From: Alphaproteobacteria bacterium
GTDB lineage: Bacteria; Pseudomonadota; Alphaproteobacteria; Puniceispirillales; Puniceispirillaceae
Length of the DNA stretch: 11,375 nt
Direction of reading: 5' to 3'
Assembly: GCA_011524805.1 (NCBI GenBank)
Contig: WTJO01000040.1
Location: 1-11,375 of the forward strand
The translations under genes and the position numbers were made by a program. Positions 1 through 6,473 of this stretch are shown here, piece after piece. The stretch's first letter is position 1; each line of letters starts with the position of its first letter. The notes beneath the pieces were generated by a model. The model saw only the letters and a list, made by a program, of their open reading frames with translations, was not told the DNA's origin and did no database searches.

Positions 1-674
1 CTTATAATATGCAGTGATACTGGCTTTTGTGTTGCCAATGTATGGCTATCCAGCTTGTCGATAATCAGTCTCATAGCATCAAAGCTACGCTCGCTATTAG
101 CAATAATCAGCTTTACCATTTCGGCTGAAAGCCCAAGCTGTCTGTCAGAGGCCATCTTCACCAGCACCGCACCAAGCAAGGCATCATCTGGCAGAAAAAT
201 TTCCTGAACAGTAAAGGCACGCATGCGGGAATTAAGGTCAGCCAGTTCTGTTGTATATTGTGTGAGCGGTTGCCGACTAAGGTAAAGTAAAAAGTGAGAT
301 GAATGTCTTATCTGATTGAAAAGATGAAAATATTCTTCCTTATTTTCTAAGACATGATGGTCTGGAAAGTCACAGATAAATATTAGATTCTGTGCCTGCT
401 CTGTCTCTATCAGGGGCTGAAATTCATCTATCAGCCATGGTGCCAAATCAGCTGGTACGCGCACTGCCCTGTCCTGTGGCAGCAGAAAGCTGAGATGTGT
501 CTTGCCACTTGCCTCGGCACCAAAAATATTCAGCATCTGGATTCCCTCTGGCCAGTCCGGCCAGCTTGTAACCCAGTCATAGGCTTGCTGGTTTGCCACT
601 CCGCGCACGAAATTAGACGCTGCGTAGGATGGGTCAATCTGGAAATCAAGTGGAATTTGAGATGGCGAAACCAT
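1..674 (-). CDS. hdaA: HdaA, DnaA-related regulator of replication initiation (C-terminus cut by window edge)
   Basis: This is a DnaA-family AAA+ protein without the DnaA DNA-binding domain. The family acts with the DNA polymerase sliding clamp to stimulate ATP hydrolysis by DnaA and prevent over-initiation. About 224 residues are visible and the frame stays open to the window edge; family length suggests only a few residues are missing. Near the N-terminus QIPLDF (residues 6-11) fits the clamp-binding motif. The Walker A loop GAEASGKT lies at 52-59. The Walker B region (about 97-103) keeps D102 but has F where many relatives have a second acid. LADLNSR ends at R150, the place of the box VII arginine finger, and SERSF (194-198) carries the sensor II arginine. 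The ATG at 674 is preceded by a weak GAAGTG ribosome site. It lies 29 bases after the DUF2066 gene and is probably co-transcribed with it. Family assignment is firm; the exact Hda role is inferred from length, motifs and neighbours. Confidence 0.9.
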   Translation of the reverse strand, partial: MVSPSQIPLDFQIDPSYAASNFVRGVANQQAYDWVTSWPDWPEGIQMLNIFGAEASGKTHLSFLLPQDRAVRVPADLAPWLIDEFQPLIETEQAQNLIFICDFPDHHVLENKEEYFHLFNQIRHSSHFLLYLSRQPLTQYTTELADLNSRMRAFTVQEIFLPDDALLGAVLVKMASDRQLGLSAEMVKLIIANSERSFDAMRLIIDKLDSHTLATQKPVSLHII

Positions 675-703
675 AAATTATATCACTTCAAAATTTTGCC
701 AGC

Positions 704-1837
704 CTATTGGCCAATATCAGTTCGGAGTATATATCCGCGCTCTGAAGGTTCTAGCACAAATCCAAGTGATTTTATACTTAAGAGCAGGCTTTCAACAGGC
801 GCCGATAATCTGGCCTTCAGCACAGCCTCGCCCTTGCTCAGCTTAATCGGGGTGAAGCTGTCAATGCTCGCCTGAGCTTTCAGCACGCGGCGTGTATTTA
901 TCCAGCCATTCATATTGCTGACATTGACTGTTATCAGAATTTCATTCTGTGTGCCCAGATGATAGAGATTGGCCTGTTGCCATCTCAGCGCCACGATAGA
1001 GGTGATTTCCTGTCTGATGCTGGCAAAGGCATTTTGCAGATTCAACTTACCGTCCAGCTTCTCGCGCCTGTCAATCAGCCGCGCTAGCTCAGCTCCTTCA
1101 TTATCATAAAGACGGGCAGACAGTACCAGCTCGGGCACTGCGCCCTGATAATCAAGGCCGGCATATACCCATACAATCTGCAAGGCATCTGCGGCCTGTG
1201 CGGCTCTGGCCAGAATGTCTGTTTGTGCGCTGGCAATCGCTCTGGCAGAAAGCTGACGTTCAATCTCAAGCGAGGGGCGAAGCAGGGTAAAGCGCACCAG
1301 CGAATTATCATCTGTCTTAAACTGGTGCCAGCCATCAAGCCATGTGATATTTCGTGCCCAGACCCGCACACCGGCCGGCTCTTCCCATACAGGCAGCAGC
1401 AAAATTGGCGGGCTTAGCAATTCGGACCAAGCAATCCCTGCCTCAATAAATCCGGCACGCACGCGCACAGGATCAAAACAAATGTCAATTTCTGCAATAT
1501 AGCGTCTTGGCAATGCGTTTTCAGATGATATGCGGATAAAATCAACGAATCGTTCTACCGCTTCTCTATCCAGACTGCCAATTGCGTCCTGGTCAGGGAT
1601 AGCCATCCGGCGCACCAGCTTGTCAAATGCATCAATGGTGGCCTGCTTGATGCCAATATCGCGGGCTTCGGTGCCTGTCACCCCTTCGCTGTCAATCATG
1701 ATTGACGGAATGAGAAAGGCATCCGAGCTACAGTCATTTTCAGACAGTATCTTGCCATCTAGCTGCTGACTAAAAGCAGGCTTAGACAGATTCAGGGCTA
1801 AACACAGTCCAAAAATTATGGTAAGGATACGCAACAT
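704..1837 (-). CDS. Secreted DUF2066-type protein of unknown function
   Basis: This 377-residue protein has a clear N-terminal signal peptide: MLR, then a hydrophobic core ILTIIFGLCLALNL, and a likely cleavage after AFS at residue 23. It should therefore act outside the cytoplasm. No catalytic motif is evident. The body has a region with several Trp residues around WLDGWHQF and an acidic/aliphatic C-terminal half. Its place between purM and hda, divergent from purM, matches the DUF2066 family in gamma- and alphaproteobacteria, whose function is not established. The frame also opens from a GTG at 1873, but the ATG at 1837 is preferred because it puts the signal peptide directly at the N-terminus; the 12 extra residues (VKLPQHDNDKK) would only lengthen it with polar sequence. 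No strong ribosome site precedes either start. It is probably the first gene of a two-gene unit with hdaA. The family call rests on synteny and overall look, not on a profile search. Confidence 0.8.
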   Translation of the reverse strand: MLRILTIIFGLCLALNLSKPAFSQQLDGKILSENDCSSDAFLIPSIMIDSEGVTGTEARDIGIKQATIDAFDKLVRRMAIPDQDAIGSLDREAVERFVDFIRISSENALPRRYIAEIDICFDPVRVRAGFIEAGIAWSELLSPPILLLPVWEEPAGVRVWARNITWLDGWHQFKTDDNSLVRFTLLRPSLEIERQLSARAIASAQTDILARAAQAADALQIVWVYAGLDYQGAVPELVLSARLYDNEGAELARLIDRREKLDGKLNLQNAFASIRQEITSIVALRWQQANLYHLGTQNEILITVNVSNMNGWINTRRVLKAQASIDSFTPIKLSKGEAVLKARLSAPVESLLLSIKSLGFVLEPSERGYILRTDIGQ

Positions 1838-1929
1838 TTTTTTATCATTATCATGCTGGGGCAATTTGACCACAGCCTAGCATATTCACGACTAAATGAA
1901 ATCATAAATCCTATATCAAAGGCACAATC
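1838..1929. promoter_or_regulatory. Divergent intergenic region between the DUF2066 gene and purM
   Basis: These 92 bases must hold the outward promoters for the DUF2066-hdaA unit (minus) and purM-purN (plus). The sequence is AT-rich on the purM side. A TTGACC hexamer starts at 1866 but has no well-spaced -10 partner, so I do not assign a promoter. The purM ribosome site AAAGG is at 1918-1922. I see no purine riboswitch-like fold and no obvious operator palindrome. Confidence 0.4.
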
Positions 1930-3006
1930 ATGACGACCCACTCTGATCAGAAACCTGCCCTAAGCTATAAGGACGCCGGAGTCGATATTGATAAAGGTGA
2001 TGCGCTTGTTTCAGCTATCAAACCTCATGCGGCGCGGACATCGCGTCCCGGCTCTAATCCCGATCTTGGCGGATTTGGCGGATTGTTTGATCTGAAAGCT
2101 GCCGGATTCAAAGATCCTGTGCTGGTCGCGGCGACTGACGGGGTTGGCACCAAGCTGGAGCTGGCAAAAGCATGCAATATCCACCGTGGTCTGGGGATTG
2201 ATCTGGTGGCGATGTGTGTAAATGACTTGCTGGCACAGGGCGCAGAGCCTCTTTTCTTTCTTGATTATTTCGCCACTGGCAAGCTGGCACCAGAGGTGGC
2301 TACCGAGGTAATAGCCGGCATTGCAGATGGGTGTGTTGAAGCTGGCTGCGCACTGATTGGCGGCGAGACAGCCGAAATGCCGGGAGTCTATCCGGCAGGA
2401 GGATATGATCTAGCCGGCTTTAGTGTGGGCGCCGCCGAACGGCATGCCCTGCTGAAAACAGGTGATGTATCTTCTGGTGATATTGTGCTTGCGTTGCCGT
2501 CATCTGGCATACATTCAAACGGCTTTTCACTGGTTCGCAAAATTATTGAGGTTACAGGCGCAGATATTCATAAACCCTTTGCGCTGGCGCCGCATATCAG
2601 CCTGGGTGAAGCATTGCTGACCCCGACACGGATTTATGCCGATGCTGTCAAGGCTGGCCTGAATGCAGGCGGCATTACCAGCATTTCACATATTACAGGG
2701 GGCGGTCTGATTGAAAATCCGCCACGGGTATTTGACGATGATCTGGCCATTACACTGGATATGGCGTTGCGCCCTTTCCCGCCTTTGTTCAGATGGCTGA
2801 AACAGGCTGGCAATCTGTCTGATTTCGAGATGGCACGTACCTTTAATTGCGGTATTGGCATGCTGATAACGGTCAGGGCGGATGCAGCAGATTCTGTCGA
2901 GAAGGCAATGTTAATGACAGGTGAGGATGTCTGGCAGATTGGCCAGATTGGCGCGCGTTCAGATGATGCTGTTACCTTGCTGAATTGCAGTTCTGCATGG
3001 GCATAA
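1930..3006 (+). CDS. purM: Phosphoribosylformylglycinamidine cyclo-ligase (AIR synthetase)
   Basis: PurM closes the imidazole ring of FGAM using ATP to give aminoimidazole ribotide, the fifth step of de novo purine synthesis in the cytosol. The 358-residue product is near full family length. Diagnostic blocks are all present: DGVGTK at 70-75, the CVNDLLAQGAEPLFFLDY stretch at about 96-113, IGGETAEMPG at about 143-152, then SSGIHSNGFSLVR and HITGGGLIENPPR further on. These are the glycine-rich and acidic residues of the PurM/PurL ATP-binding fold. The ATG is placed by AAAGG seven bases upstream. The gene runs directly into purN: its TAA at 3004-3006 lies beside or inside the purN start region, so the two are translationally linked. 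No frameshift or missing motif is seen. Confidence 0.98.
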   Translation: MTTHSDQKPALSYKDAGVDIDKGDALVSAIKPHAARTSRPGSNPDLGGFGGLFDLKAAGFKDPVLVAATDGVGTKLELAKACNIHRGLGIDLVAMCVNDLLAQGAEPLFFLDYFATGKLAPEVATEVIAGIADGCVEAGCALIGGETAEMPGVYPAGGYDLAGFSVGAAERHALLKTGDVSSGDIVLALPSSGIHSNGFSLVRKIIEVTGADIHKPFALAPHISLGEALLTPTRIYADAVKAGLNAGGITSISHITGGGLIENPPRVFDDDLAITLDMALRPFPPLFRWLKQAGNLSDFEMARTFNCGIGMLITVRADAADSVEKAMLMTGEDVWQIGQIGARSDDAVTLLNCSSAWA

Positions 3007-3011
3007 AACAG

Positions 3012-3677
3012 ATGAAAATTGCGATTATGATCTCTGGCAGAGGCAGCAATTTGCAGTCTCTTATCAGACAGGCACATCGCAGCAATGTCGAGATTGTCGT
3101 TGTAGCAGCAAATACGCCATGCGGCGGGCTGGAAATTGCCAGTCAGCACAAGATACGCACCGAGCTGGTGGATCGCGCAGACTATGATACGCGCACCAAA
3201 CATGAAAATGTGCTTGCTGGCCTGATTGAAACAGCCGCACCAGACTGGATATTTCTGGCAGGCTATATGGCGGTATTATCAGCAGAATTTATATCCCGCT
3301 TTGATGGCCGGATTGTAAATATTCATCCCTCATTACTGCCTGATTTCAAGGGGTTGAATACTCATCAGCGCGCGATTGACGCAGATGTAGAAAGACATGG
3401 CGCAACCATTCATCTTGTTACGCCAAAGCTGGATGACGGGGCTGTTATTGCGCAAGCCTCTCTGCCACGCCAGACAGAGGATGCCGGCATGCTGGCCGCA
3501 CAGGTGCTACAGATAGAGCATCTGCTATTTCCCGCTGTACTGGACGGGCTGGCCACAGGCAGATTATCTCTTGATGCCGAAGCCATGCAAGATCAGCAAG
3601 TTAACTGGCATGATACAGCCAGTCTGGCAGGTGTGGCAGAGGCAGGCTTTCAGATTACCTATCCGTCAATAGCCTGA
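3012..3677 (+). CDS. purN: Phosphoribosylglycinamide formyltransferase (GAR transformylase)
   Basis: PurN transfers a formyl group from 10-formyltetrahydrofolate to GAR, the third step of purine synthesis. The 221-residue product shows the phosphate-binding ISGRGSN loop at 7-13 and the catalytic set N103, H105 (NIHPSLLP) and D141 (KLDDG). The H-to-D spacing of 36 is the same as between H108 and D144 of the E. coli enzyme. I place the start at 3012 because MKIAIMISGRGSN aligns with the usual PurN N-terminus. An in-frame ATG at 2997 would add five residues and overlap the purM stop by 10 bases. Neither start has a strong ribosome site, which suggests coupling to purM translation. The C-terminal 20-30 residues (after VLDGLATGRL) are a variable tail. 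Confidence 0.96.
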   Translation: MKIAIMISGRGSNLQSLIRQAHRSNVEIVVVAANTPCGGLEIASQHKIRTELVDRADYDTRTKHENVLAGLIETAAPDWIFLAGYMAVLSAEFISRFDGRIVNIHPSLLPDFKGLNTHQRAIDADVERHGATIHLVTPKLDDGAVIAQASLPRQTEDAGMLAAQVLQIEHLLFPAVLDGLATGRLSLDAEAMQDQQVNWHDTASLAGVAEAGFQITYPSIA

Positions 3678-3718
3678 AACTAGGCGCTGTCACAGGATGA
3701 GATTTTACCATTCTGCTA

Positions 3719-3747
3719 TTGATTTCTGCGCTGGTTCAGGCCATAAA
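3719..3747 (+). promoter_or_regulatory. Possible sigma-70 promoter for the subunit IV gene
   Basis: TTGATT (3719-3724) and CATAAA (3742-3747) are separated by 17 bases. Each matches four of six consensus positions. Transcription would begin near 3754, giving a leader of about 33 bases before the ATG at 3787. There is no obvious terminator after purN, so read-through from purN is also possible. Confidence 0.35.
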
Positions 3748-3786
3748 CAAGCCAGATAATCTGTTCATATGACAAGGGGGGCAGCA

Positions 3787-3918
3787 ATGAATACAGATGG
3801 TTTTGACAAGCACGCAAAGGCAAATCTTGCTTTTTACGAAGGCTTCATGAATTTTTCTAAAATCGTAATCGTTGCGATTGCGATAACTCTGGCGGCGATG
3901 GCCTATTTTCTGCTATAG
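3787..3918 (+). CDS. Small aa3-type cytochrome c oxidase subunit IV
   Basis: This is a 43-residue protein, MNTDGFDKHAKANLAFYEGF and onward, with a short charged N-terminus and one membrane helix (about residues 24-43, ending AAMAYFLL). The pattern of a polar head, an aromatic Y/F-x-x-F segment, a lysine at the membrane edge and a terminal MAxFLL helix matches the bacterial aa3-type oxidase subunit IV family (COX4_pro_2 type) of alphaproteobacteria. That small subunit packs on the edge of the terminal oxidase in the inner membrane and its role is minor or unclear. A strong ribosome site AAGGGGGG lies at 3774-3781, five bases before the ATG. It is an orphan here, with no other oxidase genes in view. 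A terminator follows 25 bases after the stop. A generic single-helix protein cannot be fully ruled out. Confidence 0.8.
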   Translation: MNTDGFDKHAKANLAFYEGFMNFSKIVIVAIAITLAAMAYFLL

Positions 3919-3943
3919 CGCCTGCCGATTGGCCTACTTATAC

Positions 3944-3978
3944 GAAAAAAGCCAGCATCTATGCTGGCTCTTTTTTTT
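3944..3978. terminator. Bidirectional intrinsic terminator between subunit IV gene and ndk
   Basis: A 7-bp perfect stem GCCAGCA (3951-3957) / TGCTGGC (3962-3968) encloses the loop TCTA. A run of A residues (3945-3950) lies on the left and a run of eight T residues (3971-3978) on the right. It therefore works as a stem plus U-tract in either direction, as expected between the convergent subunit IV gene (plus) and ndk (minus). Confidence 0.92.
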
Positions 3979-4012
3979 GCTCCCGAAAATAATGCGGGAT
4001 TGATAGTGCGGA

Positions 4013-4429
4013 CTAGCCTACAATGTCGTCATCACCAAAGAAATGGGCAATTTCGATTGCTGCATTTTCGTCACTGTCAGAACCATGCACGGAATTTGCT
4101 TCGATTGATTCAGCAAACTGCTTTCTGATTGTGCCTTCATCTGCTTCGGCTGGGTTTGTTACACCCATTACAGCACGATAGCGTGGGACAGCATCATCAC
4201 CTTCAAGCACCTGAACAACTACAGGGCCCGATGTCATGAATGACACAAGATCATTGAAAAATGGGCGTTCTTTGTGAACTTCATAGAATTTTTCTGCCTG
4301 CTGTTTGGTCATTTGTATACGCTTTTGCGCTACGATTCTAAGACCTGCCTGCTCGATCATGGCGTTAACGGCACCAGTGATATTCCTGCGTGTTGCATCT
4401 GGTTTGATGATTGAAAACGTGCGTGACAT
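4013..4429 (-). CDS. ndk: Nucleoside diphosphate kinase
   Basis: Ndk moves the gamma-phosphate from ATP to other nucleoside diphosphates through a phosphohistidine, balancing NTP and dNTP pools. The 138-residue product is full family length. It has IIKPDA with K9 near the N-terminus, and the phosphate-accepting H115 in the signature NSVHGSDS. The terminal block EIAHFF is also typical. Two ATG codons are adjacent at 4432 and 4429. AAGGA at 4436-4440 sits six bases from the second but only three from the first, so 4429 is preferred. It has its own promoter and a hairpin in its leader (described separately), and ends before a bidirectional terminator, so it can be expressed apart from pepA-holC upstream. 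Confidence 0.97.
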   Translation of the reverse strand: MSRTFSIIKPDATRRNITGAVNAMIEQAGLRIVAQKRIQMTKQQAEKFYEVHKERPFFNDLVSFMTSGPVVVQVLEGDDAVPRYRAVMGVTNPAEADEGTIRKQFAESIEANSVHGSDSDENAAIEIAHFFGDDDIVG

Positions 4430-4461
4430 CATACATCCTTTATGAAATTAATAGGTATATA

Positions 4462-4479
4462 TTCAGGCATATGCCCGAA
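4462..4479 (-). promoter_or_regulatory. Palindrome in the ndk leader
   Basis: On the minus strand TTCGGGCATATGCCTGAA is an 18-base inverted repeat whose only imperfect pair is G-T, which becomes a G-U pair in RNA. The core GGCATATGCC is perfect. In the transcript it gives a 7-bp stem with an AUAU loop, ending 32 bases before the ndk start. It lies just downstream of the predicted transcription start, so it may be an operator or an mRNA hairpin. Confidence 0.5.
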
Positions 4480-4500
4480 GATATTACGAGAATTGGTCGC

Positions 4501-4529
4501 CTTATAGCAAAGAGCGGCCACACTTGCAA
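4501..4529 (-). promoter_or_regulatory. Predicted sigma-70 promoter of ndk
   Basis: Reading the minus strand, TTGCAA (4529 to 4524) and TATAAG (4506 to 4501) are separated by exactly 17 bases. The -10 matches five of six consensus positions and the -35 four of six. Transcription would start near 4494, giving a leader of about 65 bases that contains the palindrome at 4462-4479. Confidence 0.6.
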
Positions 4530-4544
4530 AGTTTCTTGTGCCAA

Positions 4545-4585
4545 ACTGGCATCTGAATAGTAAAATTACTGTTTTAGATGCCAGT
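4545..4585 (-). terminator. Hairpin spanning the holC stop codon, possible terminator or processing signal
   Basis: On the minus strand ACTGGCATCT (4585-4576) pairs perfectly over 10 bp with AGATGCCAGT (4554-4545). The enclosed loop contains the holC TAA and a smaller stem AGTAA/TTACT. Only three T residues follow, so it is not a classical intrinsic terminator. It could still end or protect the pepA-holC transcript just before the ndk promoter. Confidence 0.45.
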
Positions 4586-5018
4586 GACCTGCATCATCCT
4601 GAGCGAAATACCGGCATTGATGCGCCGCTTCAGATGACCAGTCCTTCCATTGCGCTCTGGCCATCTCCAGCCTGTCTGGCTGGGTATCGTCAAATAGCGT
4701 AAAAATTCGTGTAAAGGCCATCATATTTTTAGGACATAACCCGTCTATGAGACAGACAAATTCGGCATTGATCTGATTTTTATCTGCATCTGTTGTTATC
4801 CAGACAGGGGCAAAGGCAGAACCATCATCATCATCTACACCATGAGCCAGAAAATTATCAGATTTTGATATCCATAGCCGCTCAGAAATCATTTCGGTAA
4901 GTGCTGGCGGCGAGATAATCAGCATTTTCTGGCCAGACGCAACCGTCTTGTCGCTTAACATGGCCACCGCCTGCGCAAGCCCTTCGCCTTTCAGATGGTA
5001 AAAATCAATCTGGCTCAT
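4566..5018 (-). CDS. holC: DNA polymerase III chi subunit
   Basis: Chi links the clamp loader (through psi in E. coli) to single-stranded DNA-binding protein on the lagging strand. The 150-residue product has the family layout: IDFYHL near the N-terminus, RLWISKSDNFLAHG in the middle (cf. LW...FLPH), APVWIT, FTRIFTLFDD, and a C-terminal ARAQWKDW followed by GHWHLK. Overall conservation is loose, as is usual for chi, but the order of these blocks is diagnostic. It starts six bases after the pepA stop, and the pepA-holC pairing is common in proteobacteria, which strengthens the call. No good ribosome site is visible, suggesting translational coupling to pepA. The stop codon lies inside a hairpin. 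Whether a psi partner exists cannot be judged here. Confidence 0.92.
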   Translation of the reverse strand: MSQIDFYHLKGEGLAQAVAMLSDKTVASGQKMLIISPPALTEMISERLWISKSDNFLAHGVDDDDGSAFAPVWITTDADKNQINAEFVCLIDGLCPKNMMAFTRIFTLFDDTQPDRLEMARAQWKDWSSEAAHQCRYFAQDDAGHWHLKQ

Positions 5019-5024
5019 AGCACA

Positions 5025-6473
5025 TTATGGCTGATAGGTGTCAGCCAGCCTGTTCAGCAATCTCACCCCAAAGCCTGTGCCACCTTTCGGCACAATATCT
5101 GATGCCTTGTCAGCCCATGCTTTGCCAGCAATATCCAGATGTGCCCATGGCAGATCATTTTCAACAAACCGTTCAAGAAAACAGGCCGCAGTGATAGACC
5201 CACCATAAGGCCCGCCAATATTCTTCATATCCGCAATATGGGATTTCAGCATGTCGTTATAGGCCTTGCCAAGCGGCATGCGCCAGCTTTTCTCTTCAGT
5301 TTGCTGGCCAGCATCTACTATTGCATCTGCCAGCGCATCGTTATTTGAAAACAGCCCGGCATATTCCTTGCCAAGCGATACCAGAATGGCGCCTGTAAGT
5401 GTTGCCAGATCAATCATCGCCGCAGGTTTATATTCCCGCTGGATATAGGTCATGATATCTGCCAGCACCAGCCTGCCTTCAGCATCCGTATTAATGACTT
5501 CAATCGTCTGTCCTGACATAGAGGTTACAACATCACCCGGGCGCTGTGCATTGCCATCAGGCATATTTTCAACCAGCCCGATAATGCCTATGATATTCCG
5601 CTTTACCTTGCGGCCGGCAATCGCAACCATGGCACCGGCAACAGCCGCAGAACCGCCCATATCCCATTTCATATCTTCCATGCCCTTTGCAGGTTTCAAG
5701 GATATGCCGCCAGTATCAAAACATACGCCCTTGCCCACAAACGCCAATGGCGCTTCATCACCGCCGCCTTTCCAGTTCATGACAACAACAGCAGATTTTC
5801 TGATACTGCCCTGACCTACGCCAAGCAACGCGCCCATACCAAGCGCTTCAAGCCGTGCCTCGTCTAGTACTTCAATCTCCAGACCTGTGGCGGCAAATTC
5901 CTCGCACCGTCTGGCATAGCTTTCCGGATATAGCTTGTTTGCTGGCTCATAGACCAGATCGCGTGCGGTAAATACGCCGTCAATCATTGCCTGTTTTTCT
6001 GGCCAGCCTGCGGCTAGCGCATCAGACTGGCTTCCTGTCACCGTGATATTTGCATCAACAACTTTTGGCGCGCTTACAGTAAAATATTCAGCAAAATGAT
6101 AGCTGGCCATCACAGCCCCTGACAAAACTGACAGTGCGATATCCTGCTGAAGCTGCGAGACATCAAAACAGGCCGTATTAAATGGCGGCTTCTTTAGCTG
6201 GTTGAACAGCTTGCCGCCCCAGTTTTCAGCAGGCTGGCCAGCCTCTATGCCGCCACCAATCCCGCATACCAGAACCGCCCCGAATGAGGTATACAGGGCA
6301 AGAAAATAACCAGATTTTGCCTTAAATTCTGCCAGCGCACAAGCATTCAGTATTTCGGAAGCCGCAGCCTCATCAAGCGAGGTTACAAGCGCATTTTCTG
6401 AATCCATAAGCACAATTTGTGTAGACAGCTCACCACTGTCTTTTGAAAAATTAAGTGATAATTGTGCAGGCAT
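5025..6473 (-). CDS. pepA: Leucyl aminopeptidase (M17 family)
   Basis: PepA is a cytosolic two-metal aminopeptidase that removes N-terminal residues from peptides; in E. coli it also binds DNA in Xer recombination and carAB control. The 482-residue product has a variable N-terminal domain (1 to about 150) and a conserved catalytic domain. Visible active-site residues are K248, D253, K260 and D271 (in GKGVCFDTGG, SLKP and KWDMGG) and D330, E332 and R334 in the signature NTDAEGRL. Each is offset by 22 from the E. coli residue, so spacing is fully kept. The C-terminus has the expected ITAACFLERFV and HLDIAG blocks. GAGAGGA at 6481-6487, seven bases upstream, fixes the ATG. It heads the pepA-holC unit and is divergent from lptF, an arrangement also found in gammaproteobacteria. 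Confidence 0.98.
   Translation of the reverse strand: MPAQLSLNFSKDSGELSTQIVLMDSENALVTSLDEAAASEILNACALAEFKAKSGYFLALYTSFGAVLVCGIGGGIEAGQPAENWGGKLFNQLKKPPFNTACFDVSQLQQDIALSVLSGAVMASYHFAEYFTVSAPKVVDANITVTGSQSDALAAGWPEKQAMIDGVFTARDLVYEPANKLYPESYARRCEEFAATGLEIEVLDEARLEALGMGALLGVGQGSIRKSAVVVMNWKGGGDEAPLAFVGKGVCFDTGGISLKPAKGMEDMKWDMGGSAAVAGAMVAIAGRKVKRNIIGIIGLVENMPDGNAQRPGDVVTSMSGQTIEVINTDAEGRLVLADIMTYIQREYKPAAMIDLATLTGAILVSLGKEYAGLFSNNDALADAIVDAGQQTEEKSWRMPLGKAYNDMLKSHIADMKNIGGPYGGSITAACFLERFVENDLPWAHLDIAGKAWADKASDIVPKGGTGFGVRLLNRLADTYQP

Noticed and set aside
495..875. A 126-codon plus-strand open frame across the hdaA/DUF2066 boundary
   Set aside because: It is antisense to hdaA and the DUF2066 gene, which have clear motifs and a signal peptide; no ribosome site or family features.
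1838..1873. N-terminal extension of the DUF2066 protein from a GTG at 1873
   Set aside because: It would put a polar stretch before an otherwise well-formed signal peptide; the ATG at 1837 is simpler.
1866..1900. TTGACC as a -35 element for purM
   Set aside because: No acceptable -10 hexamer lies at 16-18 bases, so the match is likely chance.
2634..3203. A 189-codon open frame antisense to the purM/purN junction
   Set aside because: It lies wholly against two certain genes, lacks any recognisable domain, and its composition follows the opposite strand.
5139..5814. Several plus-strand open frames opposite pepA
   Set aside because: They are shadows of pepA, whose catalytic residues are all in place on the minus strand.
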